Shown: positions 1-11,061, counted from the stretch's first letter. The stretch is DNA of 64,000 nt from Pharus latifolius (GCA_019359835.1 CM033330.1:4342501-4406500); one strand, 5' to 3'. A program made the numbers and translations. The notes: generated by a model not told the origin, from the sequence alone.

Positions 1-539
1 GGGAGGATCTTCAAGTCCTGATCGCATACGGCTTCGCGACCAAGTCCTGATTGCATGTGGCTTCACGACCTTAACCATGTTCGGAAAGGTTTTGCGACCA
101 TGGATTAGTTCGCGACCATGAAAAGGAATTCATTCCCTGTTCGGAATTGTAATCCGATCTGAATATATATAACTAAGTCTATCTATTTAGGATTAGTTAG
201 TTAGTTAGTTATATGAGTCTAATACGTTTAGGTTACTGAGTCTGATACGTACTCATACGATTGGACTATAAATACCTTGTAATAGGTCTAGTTTAGATCA
301 TCGAATACAATCGAGTCTAGATTGAAGTCTTAGACACATAGTTCCCTTGACATAGGCGAGTGCGACCTAACGTTCGATGTGTAAAGCCCTCTTTGAAATA
401 AAGAGTTGTGCAATTATTTTGAACTGTGTTTTCGATCAACCTTTGGGTTTTGGTATTTCCAAGTAAAATCCTGTTATTCCGCATATTAGAATATGAGCGA
501 ACCTAGTGCGAAAACCAAGGCTAGGTCTCAAATGGATCA
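1..539 (+). repeat. 5' LTR of gypsy element A (first ~6 bases missing)
   Basis: It matches 5137-5635 almost throughout. It differs by a tandem 29-bp duplication near 12-69 (two copies of a unit containing CTGATCGCATACGGCTTCGC, the second mutated) and by a 10-bp indel near 305. A TATA-like box (TATAAAT) lies at 267-273, so transcription would start at about 300. The LTR ends in CA at 539. Confidence 0.9.
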
Positions 540-542
540 AGT

Positions 543-554
543 TGATATCAGAGC
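543..554 (+). other. Primer binding site (initiator Met tRNA type)
   Basis: TGATATCAGAGC lies four bases after the LTR. It differs by one base from TGGTATCAGAGC, the site complementary to the 3' end of plant initiator Met tRNA used by most plant LTR elements. Confidence 0.8.
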
Positions 555-657
555 AAATTTCCTATCCTGTGGATGGTGAAGACTTGCCAAGGTTACAAAA
601 CTTCCGGTGAAACTCCAGGCGATCAATCGATGGTTCCTATAGCCGCGTCTCCGACAA

Positions 658-1640
658 TGTTTGACGATACCTCCGTTTAAGCTAACCTAGCCGAACAAGT
701 GGCTAAACTCTCCACCGACATGGAAGCCGTGCTTGCTTGGATTAAACAGCAGGCCATGATTATACCTCCTGAAGTAGGGAAGGTTATGGGTGTGAAGACT
801 AGTGAAGACTTGCGCAGGGCAGACGAAAATGAAGATGAAGGCGACCACAAGACCGATGACGTCGCCAACACCTCCTTAGCTGTTGGATCTTTTAAGGTCA
901 ACGTTAAGATTGATATACCCATATATGATGGGGTGATCGATGCCGAGAAACTGGATTCTTTGATCGACCAGCTTGAGACCTACTTTGACCTGAAAGGGTT
1001 TAGTAACGCTCAAAAGGTCAAATTTGCACCTTTGAAGATGAAGGACCACGCCAAGACTTGGTGGAAGGCCCTTGTCATTAGTGGTGAAGCTGACGACCTT
1101 GCATTGGGTCAATTCAAACGACTTCTGTGACAATAATTCTATCTGATGAGTTACCTTGAGGAGAGATGGGAACGTTGGCACAGATTGTACCAACAGCGCG
1201 ACCAAACCATCCAAGACTATACGACGGAGTTTCGGCGACAAGCAATGTCATCGGCATCTCACTGTCCGATCCTCAGGTATATCAGAAATACACATTTGGA
1301 CTTCAGAAATCGATCAGTACTGAGCTAAGTTTGTTCGGCGTCCAAGACATCGGGACCGCAAGCACAACTGCTATGGCGATCGAGAAGCAGAACAAATCCC
1401 GCAGTGACAAAAGCATGAAGGAAAGTGCGACTTCAACAAAGAAAAAGCCGAGTCCGAAGAAAAACGCGTCTAAATCGGGCACGGGTGCCTTTTGTGAACA
1501 TTGTCAAGTCGCGGGACATACCAATAATAAATGCTACAAGCTTCATCCTGAACTTCAACCAAAGAAAAACGGACCAGGGAAACGAACAACCACGGCTACT
1601 GTGACTTCCCCCAACAAAGAAGTTGTCCAAGTGAATTCGG
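658..1640 (+). pseudogene. gag of gypsy element A (broken)
   Basis: This is the capsid/nucleocapsid region. The reading starts at the ATG at 658 and meets a TAA at 679. It is open again from about 682 to 1130, where the Retrotrans_gag-like segment includes ETYFDLKGFS and DHAKTWWKAL. A TGA follows at 1128-1130. The same frame continues to about 1245 (MSYLEERWERW, TTEFRRQAM). The reading then shifts frame and continues through a zinc knuckle at 1493-1534 (CEHCQVAGHTNNKC, a complete CX2CX4HX4C). Two stops and one frameshift make it a pseudogene. The family assignment rests on the knuckle and on its position before pol. Confidence 0.88.
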
Positions 1641-2143
1641 TTAATGAGGCGGATACGACCTTGTCTCTGATGGCAATACCGAAGGAGAAGGGTTCGGATC
1701 CACCGAACGACCATCACCCAACGAAGCACTTGTTCACCATCAACATCCAGGTGAAGTACGAAGTGGTTGCAGCGATATTCAATCCCGGAAGTCAGAAGAA
1801 TCTGGTCTCCGCTGGACTGGTTCGGCGACTTGGTTTGAAGACAACCACACACCCACGACCATATCCGCTGGGTTGGTTTACATCTGATGTGAACCAACAG
1901 ATTACGAGTCAGTGTGTGTTGAAGTTTGCGATCTCTGCACGATATATCGATGAGGTGCAATGCGATGTTGTCCTTATCGATATCTGTCAGGTGATCTTTG
2001 AGAGTCCTTATCTGTATGATCGAAACGCTCATTTCCATTGGCGAGCGCAAGAGTATGACCTTACCAAAGACAGAGTTAACTTCGTGATCAGTAGAGACAT
2101 CCACGTCAACACTTCAAACTTGATTATCACAAAATCAGGCTAA
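1641..2143 (+). pseudogene. Retropepsin-like protease region of gypsy element A
   Basis: This is the aspartic protease segment that would cut the gag-pol polyprotein. The active-site region reads AIFNPGSQKNLVS at about 1775-1813. The codon at 1781-1783 is AAT (Asn) where retropepsins need Asp, so the enzyme would be inactive even if translated. It continues in the frame of the gag C-terminus and stops at 2141-2143. The reverse transcriptase that follows is in another frame, so a further frameshift separates them. Confidence 0.75.
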
Positions 2144-2171
2144 ACAAATTGTTAATGCATGTCACAAGTAT

Positions 2172-2891
2172 GTGCTTGTCATGATTCGACCCATTGGTCA
2201 AGGTGAGGGTACTCGACCAGCATTGTCGTTGGCGTGCCGAGAGGGTTCTGATCGTTTGTCGGGACTACTGGAGGAATACAATGATCTATTCGAGACTACC
2301 CAGGGTCATCCGCCGAAACGTCCAGTAGAGCACGAAATTCAGCTTATGTCCAATGCGACACTGCTCAATCTGAGTACGTATCGCAACTCAGTATTGGAGA
2401 ATAAAGAGATCAAGAGACAACTTGGTGAGTTGCTGAACGATGGTGTCATTCAACCGAGTAGTTCACCTTGTGGATCTCCTGTGGTGTTAGTGCCAAAGAA
2501 AGATGGGACTTGGCGTATGTGCATCGACTACCGAGCACTGAACAAGATCACCATCAAGAACTGGTACCCCCTTCCTCGTATTGACGACCTGCTAGACCAA
2601 TTGAAGCATGCTGTTGTCTTCTTCAAATTGGATCTTAAGTCAGGATATCATCAAGTCAGCATCCGAGAGGAGGATACGTGGAAAACTGCGTTCAAAACAC
2701 GACAAGGTCTGTTCGAATGGCTGGTCATGCCGTTTGGTCTCTACAACACCTCAGCAACGTTCATACGTCTTATGAATGACGTATTGAGACAGTTCATCGA
2801 CGAATTTGTGATCGTTTACGTCGACGACATACTGGTTTATAGTCGTTCGTGGGATAAGCACCTCATTCATGTCGAAAAGGTGTTCAAATAG
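2172..2891 (+). pseudogene. Reverse transcriptase region of gypsy element A
   Basis: The palm and finger motifs are clear and in order: GVIQPSSSPCGSPVVLVPKK, TWRMCIDYRALN, FFKLDLKSGYHQV, MPFGLYNTSATF and the catalytic YVDD box at 2817-2828. The normally conserved FGL.NAP..F motif has Tyr and Ser changes. A TAG at 2889-2891 ends the frame just after the palm, and the thumb/RNase H part follows in another frame. The match to Ty3/gypsy reverse transcriptases is unambiguous. Confidence 0.93.
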
Positions 2892-2902
2892 CTTCGGCAA
2901 CA

Positions 2903-3514
2903 TTGACTTCGTCTCAACCGAAGAAATGCGAGTTCGGCCAGCGAACTCTACTTTACCTAGGATTCATGATCGACAACGGTACGTTACAAATCGACCCAGA
3001 TAAGGTAAAAGTGATTCGAGAATGGCCGCTACCGCGAACAGTTATGGACGTGCGTAGTTTTGTGGGAGTATGCCAATATCTTCGGAAGTTTATTCGACAC
3101 TTCTCGATTGTGTCTTCTCCATTGCATGCATTAACCAAGATCAATCAGAAGTTCGAGTGGACAGGGAAACATGAGGACACGTTTCTCTTACTGAAGAGGA
3201 AGATCAGCGAGGTGCCTGTGTTAGCTTTGCCGAATCTCCAGAAACCATTCGAGCTAGAAACTGATGCCTCAGGTTATGCGATGGGCGCAGTGCTCATGCA
3301 AGAAGGTCGACCAGTGGCATATCACTCCGAGTTATTCCAGGGAGCTCAGAAGAACTACCTGACTTATGATAAGGAGTTATGCGCACTGCATCAGACTGTG
3401 AAACATTGGTGGTGTTATCTCTTGGGTAAAAAGACTGTTGTCCACACTGACTATCAACCGTTGCAATATTTGCAAACGCAGTCCAAGCTACAACAAGCTC
3501 GGCACATGAAGTAG
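2903..3514 (+). pseudogene. RT thumb and RNase H region of gypsy element A
   Basis: The reading begins in the RT connection (EFGQRTLLYLGFMI, IREWPLPRTVMDVRSFVG). It then runs through RNase H with the first catalytic Asp in ELETDASGYAMGAVL, the Glu in YDKELCALHQTVKHW and the Asp in VVHTDYQPLQYL. A TAG at 3512-3514 interrupts it, and the same frame continues with the end of RNase H and the integrase. Confidence 0.92.
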
Positions 3515-4351
3515 ATGTCGTATCTGCAGCAGTTTAATCTGGTGACTAAGTATAAGAAGGGCGTACACAACAAATTGGTGGACATGTTGTCGCGACCACC
3601 AGTTACGACCCTTTGTTTATCAGTGTTCATGCAGATCGAGCCCTCATGCCATGATGACTATGCCACTATGTACAGTGAAGACCCTGATTTTCAAACAGCA
3701 CTAATTGAGCTCGAAACAGGAAAACCTACAGAGTTCGTTCGTCAAGAAAGACTCTTGTACAAGGGCAATTTACTTTGCATACCTCATGGAGCACCTCGAA
3801 TTCAAGGGTTGCGAGAAGCGCACACATCGAAGGTAGTTGGTCACTTTGGAGTTACAAAGACGTTGCAAAATCTTCACCGACATATGTTCTGGCCGCGTAT
3901 GCAGCAAGATGTGGCTAGTTTTGTTCGAGGTTGTGGTCTCTGCAGCATCTCGAAATTGGCAAACCGAAAATTAGGTTAGTACACTCCTTTACCAGTTCCA
4001 TCGCGACTATGGGAAAGTATATCCATGGATTTCTCGGGAGGATTGCCTAAGAACCGACGTGGCAACGACTATCTATTCATGGTCGTTGATCGGTTCTCCA
4101 AAATGATTATTCTCATACCTTGTCGAAAGACTATCATGGGAGAAGAAACAGCTCAGGTATTCTTTCAAAACGTTTGGACACACTTCGGACTGCCGACTTC
4201 TATTGTGTCTGATCGCGATATCCGGTTCCTTAGTCACTTTTGGCGATCGCTCTGGACGATGATGGACACCAAGCTAAAGAGGAGTACTGCTTTTCATCCG
4301 CAAACTGATGGTCAAACCGAGGTGGTGAATCACACAGTCGTTATCTCTTGA
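3515..4351 (+). pseudogene. RNase H end and integrase of gypsy element A
   Basis: It opens with the end of RNase H (KGVHNKLVDMLSRPP). The integrase zinc-binding HHCC domain follows, with its second His and both Cys in GHFGVTKTLQNLHRH and RGCGLC. A TAG ends this part at about 3977. The catalytic core resumes at 4025 in MDFSGGLPKN (first Asp), continues in SIVSDRDIRF (second Asp) and ends in QTDGQTEVVN (Glu), so the DDE triad is still readable. The frame closes at 4349-4351. The C-terminal part lies in other frames downstream. Confidence 0.92.
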
Positions 4352-4424
4352 GAGGATATAACTCAAAGCACTTGAGACCTGAGATGAAAGCATACCGTAC
4401 CTGCAGTTTGCTTTTAATCGAGCA

Positions 4425-5084
4425 GTGCATGGTTTGACTGGAAAGTCGCCGTTTGAGGTCTGTTTAGGATTTCTACCACAGAGTCCATTCGACATAGAGT
4501 TTGTGATCCCTACCTCAGCACAGATGAGCAAGAAAGCCTCTGATCAGGATCAAGCACAAAAGTTCCTAGAAGGTATTCAACGGCTCCATCGAGAAGTTAA
4601 ACAAAACTTGCTGAAAGCTCAACTCAAGTACAAGGCGCGACATGATCGGCACCGAGTTGATGCTCAATTCGAAGAAGGCGATATGGTATAGTTACATCTG
4701 AGTAAGGAGAGACTTAAAGGTGAAGGTAAGAAACTCAAACCCATTTGTTATGGTCCTTTTCGAATTTTGTGGAAAGTGGGTAATAATACTTGTCAACTCG
4801 AGTTACCTCCATACATGGATATTTACTCAATTGTTAATGTTGAGCACCTCAAACTCTTCGAGCTTTCAATGCTAGATGATGAGCCAGATACTATAGTACC
4901 ATCTGTTGAAGACTTGGTCTATCAACGAGACGAATCTCTATGTGAAGATGTGATTCTGGAGAAGAAGGTGACTACCACCTGTAGTGGCACAAAGGAGACT
5001 TTTCGAATCGGTCAAAAAGGTCAACGAATGCATGCAGCAAAGTGGTACAACAGAGAAGATGGGAAAGCTCGATTTCCGCATTGA
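4425..5084 (+). pseudogene. Integrase C-terminal region of gypsy element A
   Basis: Two open stretches (4425-4691 and 4767-5084) continue the integrase tail: HGLTGKSPFEVCLGFLPQSP, then LKYKARHDRHR, then NTCQLELPP and VNVEHLKLFE. These are typical of the GPF/Y-like C-terminal domain of plant gypsy integrases. TAG codons break it at 4345-4351 and 4689-4691. I do not see a clear chromodomain. Confidence 0.8.
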
Positions 5085-5130
5085 TCGAGAGGTCGCAACA
5101 GGGGTTGGCTCCTTCTCAACAAGGGAGTCA

Positions 5131-5635
5131 TGATTCGGGAGGATCTTCAAGTTCTGATCGCATACGGTTTCGCGACCTTAACCATGTTCAGAAAGGTTTC
5201 GCGACCATGGATTGGTTCGCGACCATGAAGAGGAATTCGTTTCCTGTTCGGAATTGTAATCCGATTAGAATATATATAACTAAGCTTATCCATTTAGGAT
5301 TAGTTAGTTAGTTAGTTATATGAGTCTAATACGTTTAGGTTACTGAATCTGATACGTATTCATACGATTGGATTATAAATACCTTGTAATAGGTCTAGTT
5401 TAGATCATCGAGTCTAGATTGAAGTCTTAGACACATAGTTCCCTCGACGTAGGCGAGTGCGACCTAACGTTCGATGTGTAAAGCTCTCTTTGAAATAAAG
5501 AGTTGTGCAATAATTTGAAATGTGTTTTCGATCAACCTTTGGGTTTCAGTATTTCTGAGTAAGATCCCGTTATTCCGCATATTAGAATCTGGGTGAGCCT
5601 AGTACGAAAACCAAGACTAGATCTCAAATGGATCA
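5131..5635 (+). repeat. 3' LTR of gypsy element A
   Basis: The repeat starts TGATTCGGGAGG and ends GGATCA (TG...CA) and is 505 bp long. A short purine run (AAGGGAG at 5121-5127) just before it is the likely polypurine tract. The TATA-like box is at 5374-5380. It lacks the 29-bp tandem duplication of the 5' copy. Confidence 0.9.
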
Positions 5636-5651
5636 ATTTGTTGGTCTATGA

Positions 5652-6202
5652 TAGTTGGGAGTAGGGTGTCTTTGGAGTGAATTCGAACCAAATATTATTC
5701 TTAATCGAATTTGACTACAAATTCGGATATACTCGGATTCAAATATGAATCAAATAATTATCAAATACGAATTCAAATCGAATTTTTTTCTATTCAGATC
5801 AAATTCGAATGTTATAAGGGTTATACTGCTATTTTAATTTTTTAATATAATTTTATTTTTACAATATTTTTTGACTGGGTTCAAAAACAATACGATAGAA
5901 AGCACTTTCCCAAGTATATAATTATAATGTAAAGTATGATTTAGAATTGATACTATGATAGAAATACAAAATAAAATACTACTAAATTACTAAGTGGATG
6001 CGAATATTATCTGAATCTGAATCCGACTCCGGAACCAATATCCCATACCAGATTCGAATCCGGGTCCAGGAAAATAATCGGATATATATATTCGAATCTG
6101 AATTTGAATTTGATTATATAATCGGATATCTGAAAAGACATCTAAATCCGATTTTTTCGGATTTGGTATCCGAATTATTTGATTACTCCCCTAGTTGGGA
6201 GT
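5652..6202. repeat. AT-rich block bounded by 11-bp direct repeats
   Basis: TAGTTGGGAGT occurs at 5652-5662 and again at 6192-6202. Between them is about 530 bp of AT-rich DNA full of short GAATTCGAATC / CGGATTCGAAT-type words on both strands. This looks like a small non-autonomous element between target duplications, but terminal inverted repeats are weak and I cannot assign a family. The 87-residue ORF inside (5998-6261) is low-complexity and not convincing as a gene. Confidence 0.45.
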
Positions 6203-7065
6203 CTGAGATGTCACTTGCAAAGTTAACCACCTACAACAATGAGTTTATCACTCGGGAGTGACAGTGTGATTAATTTGATTTAATTTGGGAAAGTAGAATT
6301 CAATTATGACTATTTCATATGGAAGATGATCTTTAGCTAAACAAAGTTGTCCACGTATTATAATAAGTGATGATGTAAATCAATTATTGTATCATATAAG
6401 TATATGCAGATTGACAAGAAAAATACTATTAATATACATTTCTATCATATAAAACCCCAAATCTTCTCCCTTCTCTCCTCCTTTTCCCAACTCAACTTGA
6501 CTCCCCTCTAACACTGCCAATCCAACCACCCCCCAACACTCCTACTACGGTTGATACCACCTATATGCATGTTGCTACTATCTTTCATGTTGTCTTCTCT
6601 CTCCCCACTACCTTCCTTCATAAACCCTAACTTCATTTAACTATTGGGTTGCACTACTATTGCCTCATCTCCCAGTCCCTCTCATCACCCTCCTCTTATG
6701 CCCCCTCCTTTGCCCTCATCATCAACTATCGTACACTGCCGCTAACAGTGGCAACGGCTGTCAACACTAACACTATCTCATTGCCTCCACTACCTTCTTA
6801 AATAGAGATTGTCTATGTTGCAAATATCTTTTTTTACAAAATTATCATTTATACTCTACGTCTAAATCTGATTTAATTGTTACCATCTCTTTCTCCTCCA
6901 CACGTCTTCTTCCTCCTCCTAATCCACCGTCACCACCTATCTTCGTCTCTTCCATTGACAACGGCCCCCACAGCCCATTAGTAAATCTCAGTAAGTCAAG
7001 ATGTCAATCTTGCAATAAGTCTTGCATTAATATCACTAGATTGCCTTCTACAGTTCTACACATCT
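6203..7065. other. Intergenic, CT-rich, no gene seen
   Basis: This is AT-rich sequence followed by pyrimidine-rich stretches (6465-6560 and 6880-6960, rich in CTCCTCC and CCACC). A similar pyrimidine-rich text recurs at 26700-26830. No open reading frame, RNA gene or clear repeat boundary is visible. Confidence 0.5.
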
Positions 7066-7969
7066 TAGGCGAACTCCAACGGCGACGGCAGCGACGGCTC
7101 ACGTCGATGGTGGCGGATGGCTGCTCGACGTTTGCTCAGCACGATGGGACGTCCGCGCTACAGGACGAGGAAAACGGGAGGCGAGCTCGCGGCGAGGGAC
7201 GCGTCGCCGTTAGAGAAGACGAAGACGCGAGCGGACGAGTTTTGCGGGCCCCACAGAGAAAAGAAATGCGAACCTTACCCGCGTAAAAAAAGATCTGACA
7301 TGTGGGACCAGCGAATAAAATGACCCACATGTCATTCATTGAGGGCACGGTTTGAACATTGCAGGCATTTACCGCGTGGATCCCATGCCCACATTTATCG
7401 TGCCCATGTTAGTTCCCGCATGCACCGCGCATAACTCGGAAAAAGTCACTGACTTATGGGCCCCATAGGACGCGTTCCCACATGTCATACGCGGTGTAAT
7501 TAATAGTCGCGTCGCACGCATTTTAAAGCCACATGGGGCCCGCCACTCGAGAGTGCGCCTCATTGCTGATGTTGGCAACACGCTGGCGTGCGAGCTCCAG
7601 CCGCTGAGCCGTGGGTCCGGGACAAATCAAGGCCCACCCATCATTGAATGAAGTGTATAAATGCCCGTACGAATTAATAACCGCACACATTTTGAAGGTT
7701 TTATTATATATATATTTAATTTTAGCCGTAGAGGCTTACAGGTGGGGTCATTTTTTTGGCCCACCTGTAAGCGAGGGGGACTCCAAAAATAGTCGTTGAG
7801 GGGCAAAAAACTGCGGGTCCCACCTATTAGCCTCTGAAAAATTGACCGTTTTAATCCAGTCGTTTAAAAATAATTGTTGGATCAATTTTTAATTCATTTT
7901 GGCCCTAAAAAATCATAAAATATTCCAAAAAATTCCAAAAAATCACTGATTTAATTTCCAACTTTGCCC

Positions 7970-7977
7970 TATATAAA
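7970..7977 (+). promoter_or_regulatory. TATA box for Harbinger ORF1
   Basis: TATATAAA lies about 40 bp upstream of the start of the ORF1 reading and about 30 bp before a pyrimidine/A-rich leader. It is the only good TATA word in the element upstream of ORF1. Confidence 0.5.
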
Positions 7978-8007
7978 GACATACTGTTTCACTATTTTCA
8001 CCCACAT

Positions 8008-9378
8008 TTGTTCATCCATCTACACCCAAAACCACTCCAAAATTGCTGCAAAAATTTTCAAAAATTCCACATTGATTATAATCCACCTAGCGGTTTCGTT
8101 AACTGGCATGGCTCTGCCCAATCTCCCGGCGAAAACACTAAAAACCCAAACACCCAACAACAACCCGATTTTTCGCAGCCACCGACTTACCAGCCATATC
8201 CACCGAATTACCAGCCGTATCCACCGACTTACCAGCCGTATCCACAGTACAACCAAAATTATCGTCCCTATCCACCACACGGCCACAGTATTCCACCGCC
8301 CCACAGTATAGCCAAAATTTTCATTTTGTCGGTATGTCACCGAGCTGTACGCAGCTTTCTCCACCACAACCGCACTCTACGTCTCTCTCCAACAACGACA
8401 CTCTAGACTCTGCTCCACCTGATCTGGCGGCCCGAGTAGTCGTCGATGACACCAACACCAATGCTGCCGTCGACGCTAGCCAGAAGACGAAGCGCTTACC
8501 GTGGTCACCGATGATGACATAAAACTGGTAAGTCGGTGATTTTTGAATAGGAGTACTATGAGGGAAATGTATTTACGTTCGACTTCATTATTCAATATTT
8601 TTTTTGACAACACACAGATTAGTTCCTGGCTCAGCAATTCGCTTGATCGTATTGATGGAAACAATAGGAAGTGCGATATGTACTGGGCAAATATCGCAGC
8701 GGCATTCAACGATACGGTCCCGACAAACAGGAGAAGGGAGACCAAACACTGCAAAGACCACTGGCAACGGAGCAATAAAAAAGTGGTCCAATTTAATGGT
8801 GTTTGGCTCCGGCTGAAAGATGTCTATGCTAGCGGTCGTTCCGACAACCAACTCATGGCGCAGGCTTGTGAGATGTACAAGACGGAGATGGGTCATCCGT
8901 TCGTCTTGGATCACTGGTGGACGATAATTCGCAGGCAACCTAACTGGTCCATAGTCTACGTTGATGCCACCAACAAAAGAAGCAGGTAGTCTGAGTTGGG
9001 CACGTACACGTCATCGTCCAACAACGATGATGTGTCATTAGTAGAGACATCGCCAAAAAGACGAGACGCCGCTAAGGCGAAGCACAAAGGTAAGAGCAAA
9101 ATTGATGCAGCGCAGGATTCTACGGCAGCAATGCGAGAGGATCTTGATGCCTTCATCAACAATCACCATGATCGTGTCAAAACAAGGAAGGAAGTAGTTC
9201 GTGTGTCCGAGTCATTCGCAGCCTGGGGAAGTCGAAGGAAAAGTCTGTCTTGTATAAGGCATACTTGAGAATGATGGGCATCGACAAATCCACTATGGAT
9301 GACGCTCAGAAAGAGGAGTATACGGCGGGCATAAAGATGATAAGAGATAAACTTAAAGTCCTGGAGGACCAAGATTAG
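8008..9378 (+). pseudogene. Harbinger ORF1, Myb/SANT-like DNA-binding protein (broken)
   Basis: In PIF/Harbinger elements this protein binds DNA and helps the transposase enter the nucleus. Exon 1 begins near 8008 and reads DYNPPSGFVN, then Tyr/Pro repeats (YQPYPP), NFHFVGMSP and KRLPWSP. A missing base near 8510 breaks the frame just before the Myb-like domain. A GTAAGT...ACACAG intron fits 8528-8617. Exon 2 carries the Myb-like domain (SSWLSNSLDRIDG, MYWANIAAAFND, TNRRRETKHCKDHW). It meets a TAG at 8987, continues in the same frame (ETSPKRRDAAKAK) and shifts frame near 9230. It ends with AYLRMMGIDKSTMDDAQKEE and a stop at 9376-9378. One stop and two frameshifts make it non-functional. Confidence 0.85.
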
Positions 9379-9496
9379 TTTGGATGTTTTGAATTTACTT
9401 TGGATAGCCAACCATGTATGTTTGTTTGTTAATCTATGTACGATGCTTTATTAATCATTGCATGAATTAAATTTATCAATGTTGCTAGAATATACA

Positions 9497-9622
9497 CGTT
9501 GGAATATAGTCGTTGGAATGTAGCCGTTGAAAACTAGCCGTTTGAAATTATTCGTTGGAATATAGCCATTCGAAACTAACCGTTAGAACCTACTCGTTCG
9601 AATATAGCTGTTGGACTCCTTG
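9497..9622 (+). repeat. 14-bp phased tandem array between ORF1 and ORF2
   Basis: Nine units of exactly 14 bp begin at 9497, 9511, 9525 and so on to 9609. The consensus is CGTTGGAATATAGC, with CGTT/CATT/TGTT at each unit start. The last unit abuts a TATA-like box at 9625-9630. The position directly upstream of the transposase ORF suggests a promoter element or protein-binding array. That role is inferred. Confidence 0.85.
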
Positions 9623-9624
9623 TC

Positions 9625-9630
9625 TATATA
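9625..9630 (+). promoter_or_regulatory. TATA-like box for Harbinger transposase
   Basis: TATATA (context GTCTATATATTC) follows the 14-bp array and lies about 95 bp before the transposase ATG at 9723, a normal plant spacing. Confidence 0.45.
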
Positions 9631-9722
9631 TTCAACCCCCTCAGAACGTTCTCCTCACAATCTAACTTCTCTTGCAAAACAGCATAGCACTTCACAAACT
9701 CACCTTCCTTGCCACTCACAAA

Positions 9723-11061
9723 ATGTCGTCTAGCTCTAATTTGAGCACAAACAGCCTTGAGGAGGATGCCATCAACAAAATAGAGGATTTCTTGGTGGAC
9801 TTTGTGAAGGAGGAAGAGGAGGAAGCTCATATTATCGCCGGTCTGTACGCCCGATTTGATGCTGCTTCGTCCCGTGGACGTCGCCGACGTAGCGATAAGA
9901 GATATGTTGAGAGAGATTGCAAAGATGGTCATCTACGACTCGTCGCAGACTACTTCTTCGACTTTCCTGTCTACCCCGACAGTATATTCTGTCTGCGATT
10001 TCGAATGGGGAAACCCCTCTTTGTTCGTATTGTCGAAACGCTCGGTGAGTAGTCCCCTTATTTCACTGAAAGAAGGGATGCCACTAATCACCGTGGACTC
10101 TCCCCTTTACAAAAGTGCACCACAGCCGATGCGTATGCTAACATATGGTGGCCCCGCTGATGCCGTCGACGAGTACGTGCGGATAGGGGAGTCCACGGCG
10201 ATTGAATGCTTGGAGCACTTCATGCAAAGCATCATCGACAAGTTTGGCAAGCAATATCTTTGCAGCCCCACCGTCAAGGATATCCACCGCTTGCTGCAAT
10301 AAGGAGAGGCTCATGACTTTCTGAGTATGCTGGGAAGTATTAATTGCATGCACTGGGAATGGAGAAACTGCCCCGTAGCATGGAAGGGACAATTTACGCG
10401 TGGAGATTATGGAGTTCCGACGATCATACTTGAAGCGGTGCCTTCTTACGATATCTAGATATGGCATACTTGTTTTGGTGTGGCAGGCTCCAACAATGAC
10501 ATCAATGTACTGAATCAATCACCATTGTTCACTAATGTACTGAAAGGGCAAGCCCCTCGTGTTGAGTACACTGTCAATGGTCGGTAGTACAATATGTGAT
10601 ATTATCTCACTGACGGTATATATCTGGAGTGGGATGTCTTTGTAAAGACGGTACCGCTCCCGTAGATGGCGAAAACTCGGTTGTTCGCACAGCATCAAGA
10701 AGGAGCAAGAAAAGATGTTGAGCGGGCTTTTGGAGTCCTGCAGTCTCGGTTCGCCATTGTGCATGGTGCGGCAAGATTTTGGAGACACTCAACCCTCGCG
10801 AGGATCATGCAGGCTTGCATCATCTTACACAACATGATCATATAGGACGAATGCGACGACAATGCCGAGAACTACGACTACAATGACCATCCAGGCACAT
10901 CCACGGTAGTATCGCCTGTGATCCACACTGGGGGTATGCCTTTATTCGAAGATGTACTTCGAAGAAATGTTGCCATCTGTGCTCAACCTACACACACGCA
11001 ACTAAAAAGAGACTTGATTGAGCACATTTGGCAAAGTTTCGGAGGAAACGCCGACGAGTAG
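9723..11061 (+). pseudogene. Harbinger ORF2, DDE transposase (broken)
   Basis: The ATG at 9723 (MSSSSNLSTNSLEED) is the natural start; an upstream in-frame ATG at 9672 lies in the leader. The reading includes HLRLVADYFFDFPVYP and FCLRFRMGKPLFVRIVETLG. It meets a TAG near 10050 and continues with YFTERRDA and GLSPLQKC. It then shifts frame to AVDEYVRIGESTAIECLEHF and runs through further stops to FGGNADE and TAG at 11059-11061. In the nuclease core, LGSINCMHW has Asn (codon 10342-10344) where the family has the first catalytic Asp. The second Asp (GSNNDINVLN) and the Glu (RKDVERAFGVLQSR) remain. It is inactive on several counts. Confidence 0.88.

Larger units (their letters stand above)
1..5635 (+). 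mobile_element. Ty3/gypsy LTR retrotransposon A, decayed, 5' end cut by window
   Basis: The order is LTR, primer site, gag, protease, reverse transcriptase, RNase H, integrase, LTR, which is the Ty3/gypsy order. The two LTRs are closely similar. The internal region carries in-frame stops at about 679, 1128, 2889, 3512 and 3977, and frameshifts near 1245 and 2145, so it cannot make a functional polyprotein. Window base 1 corresponds to base 7 of the 3' LTR, so only about six bases are missing at the left. The 5' target duplication is therefore not visible; the expected 3' copy would be the five bases after 5635 (ATTTG). Confidence 0.95.

Noticed and set aside
7041..7323. Two overlapping Arg/Glu-rich ORFs at the left end of the Harbinger element
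   Set aside because: Both frames are open because of GC content. They lie in the non-coding left arm and have no domain.
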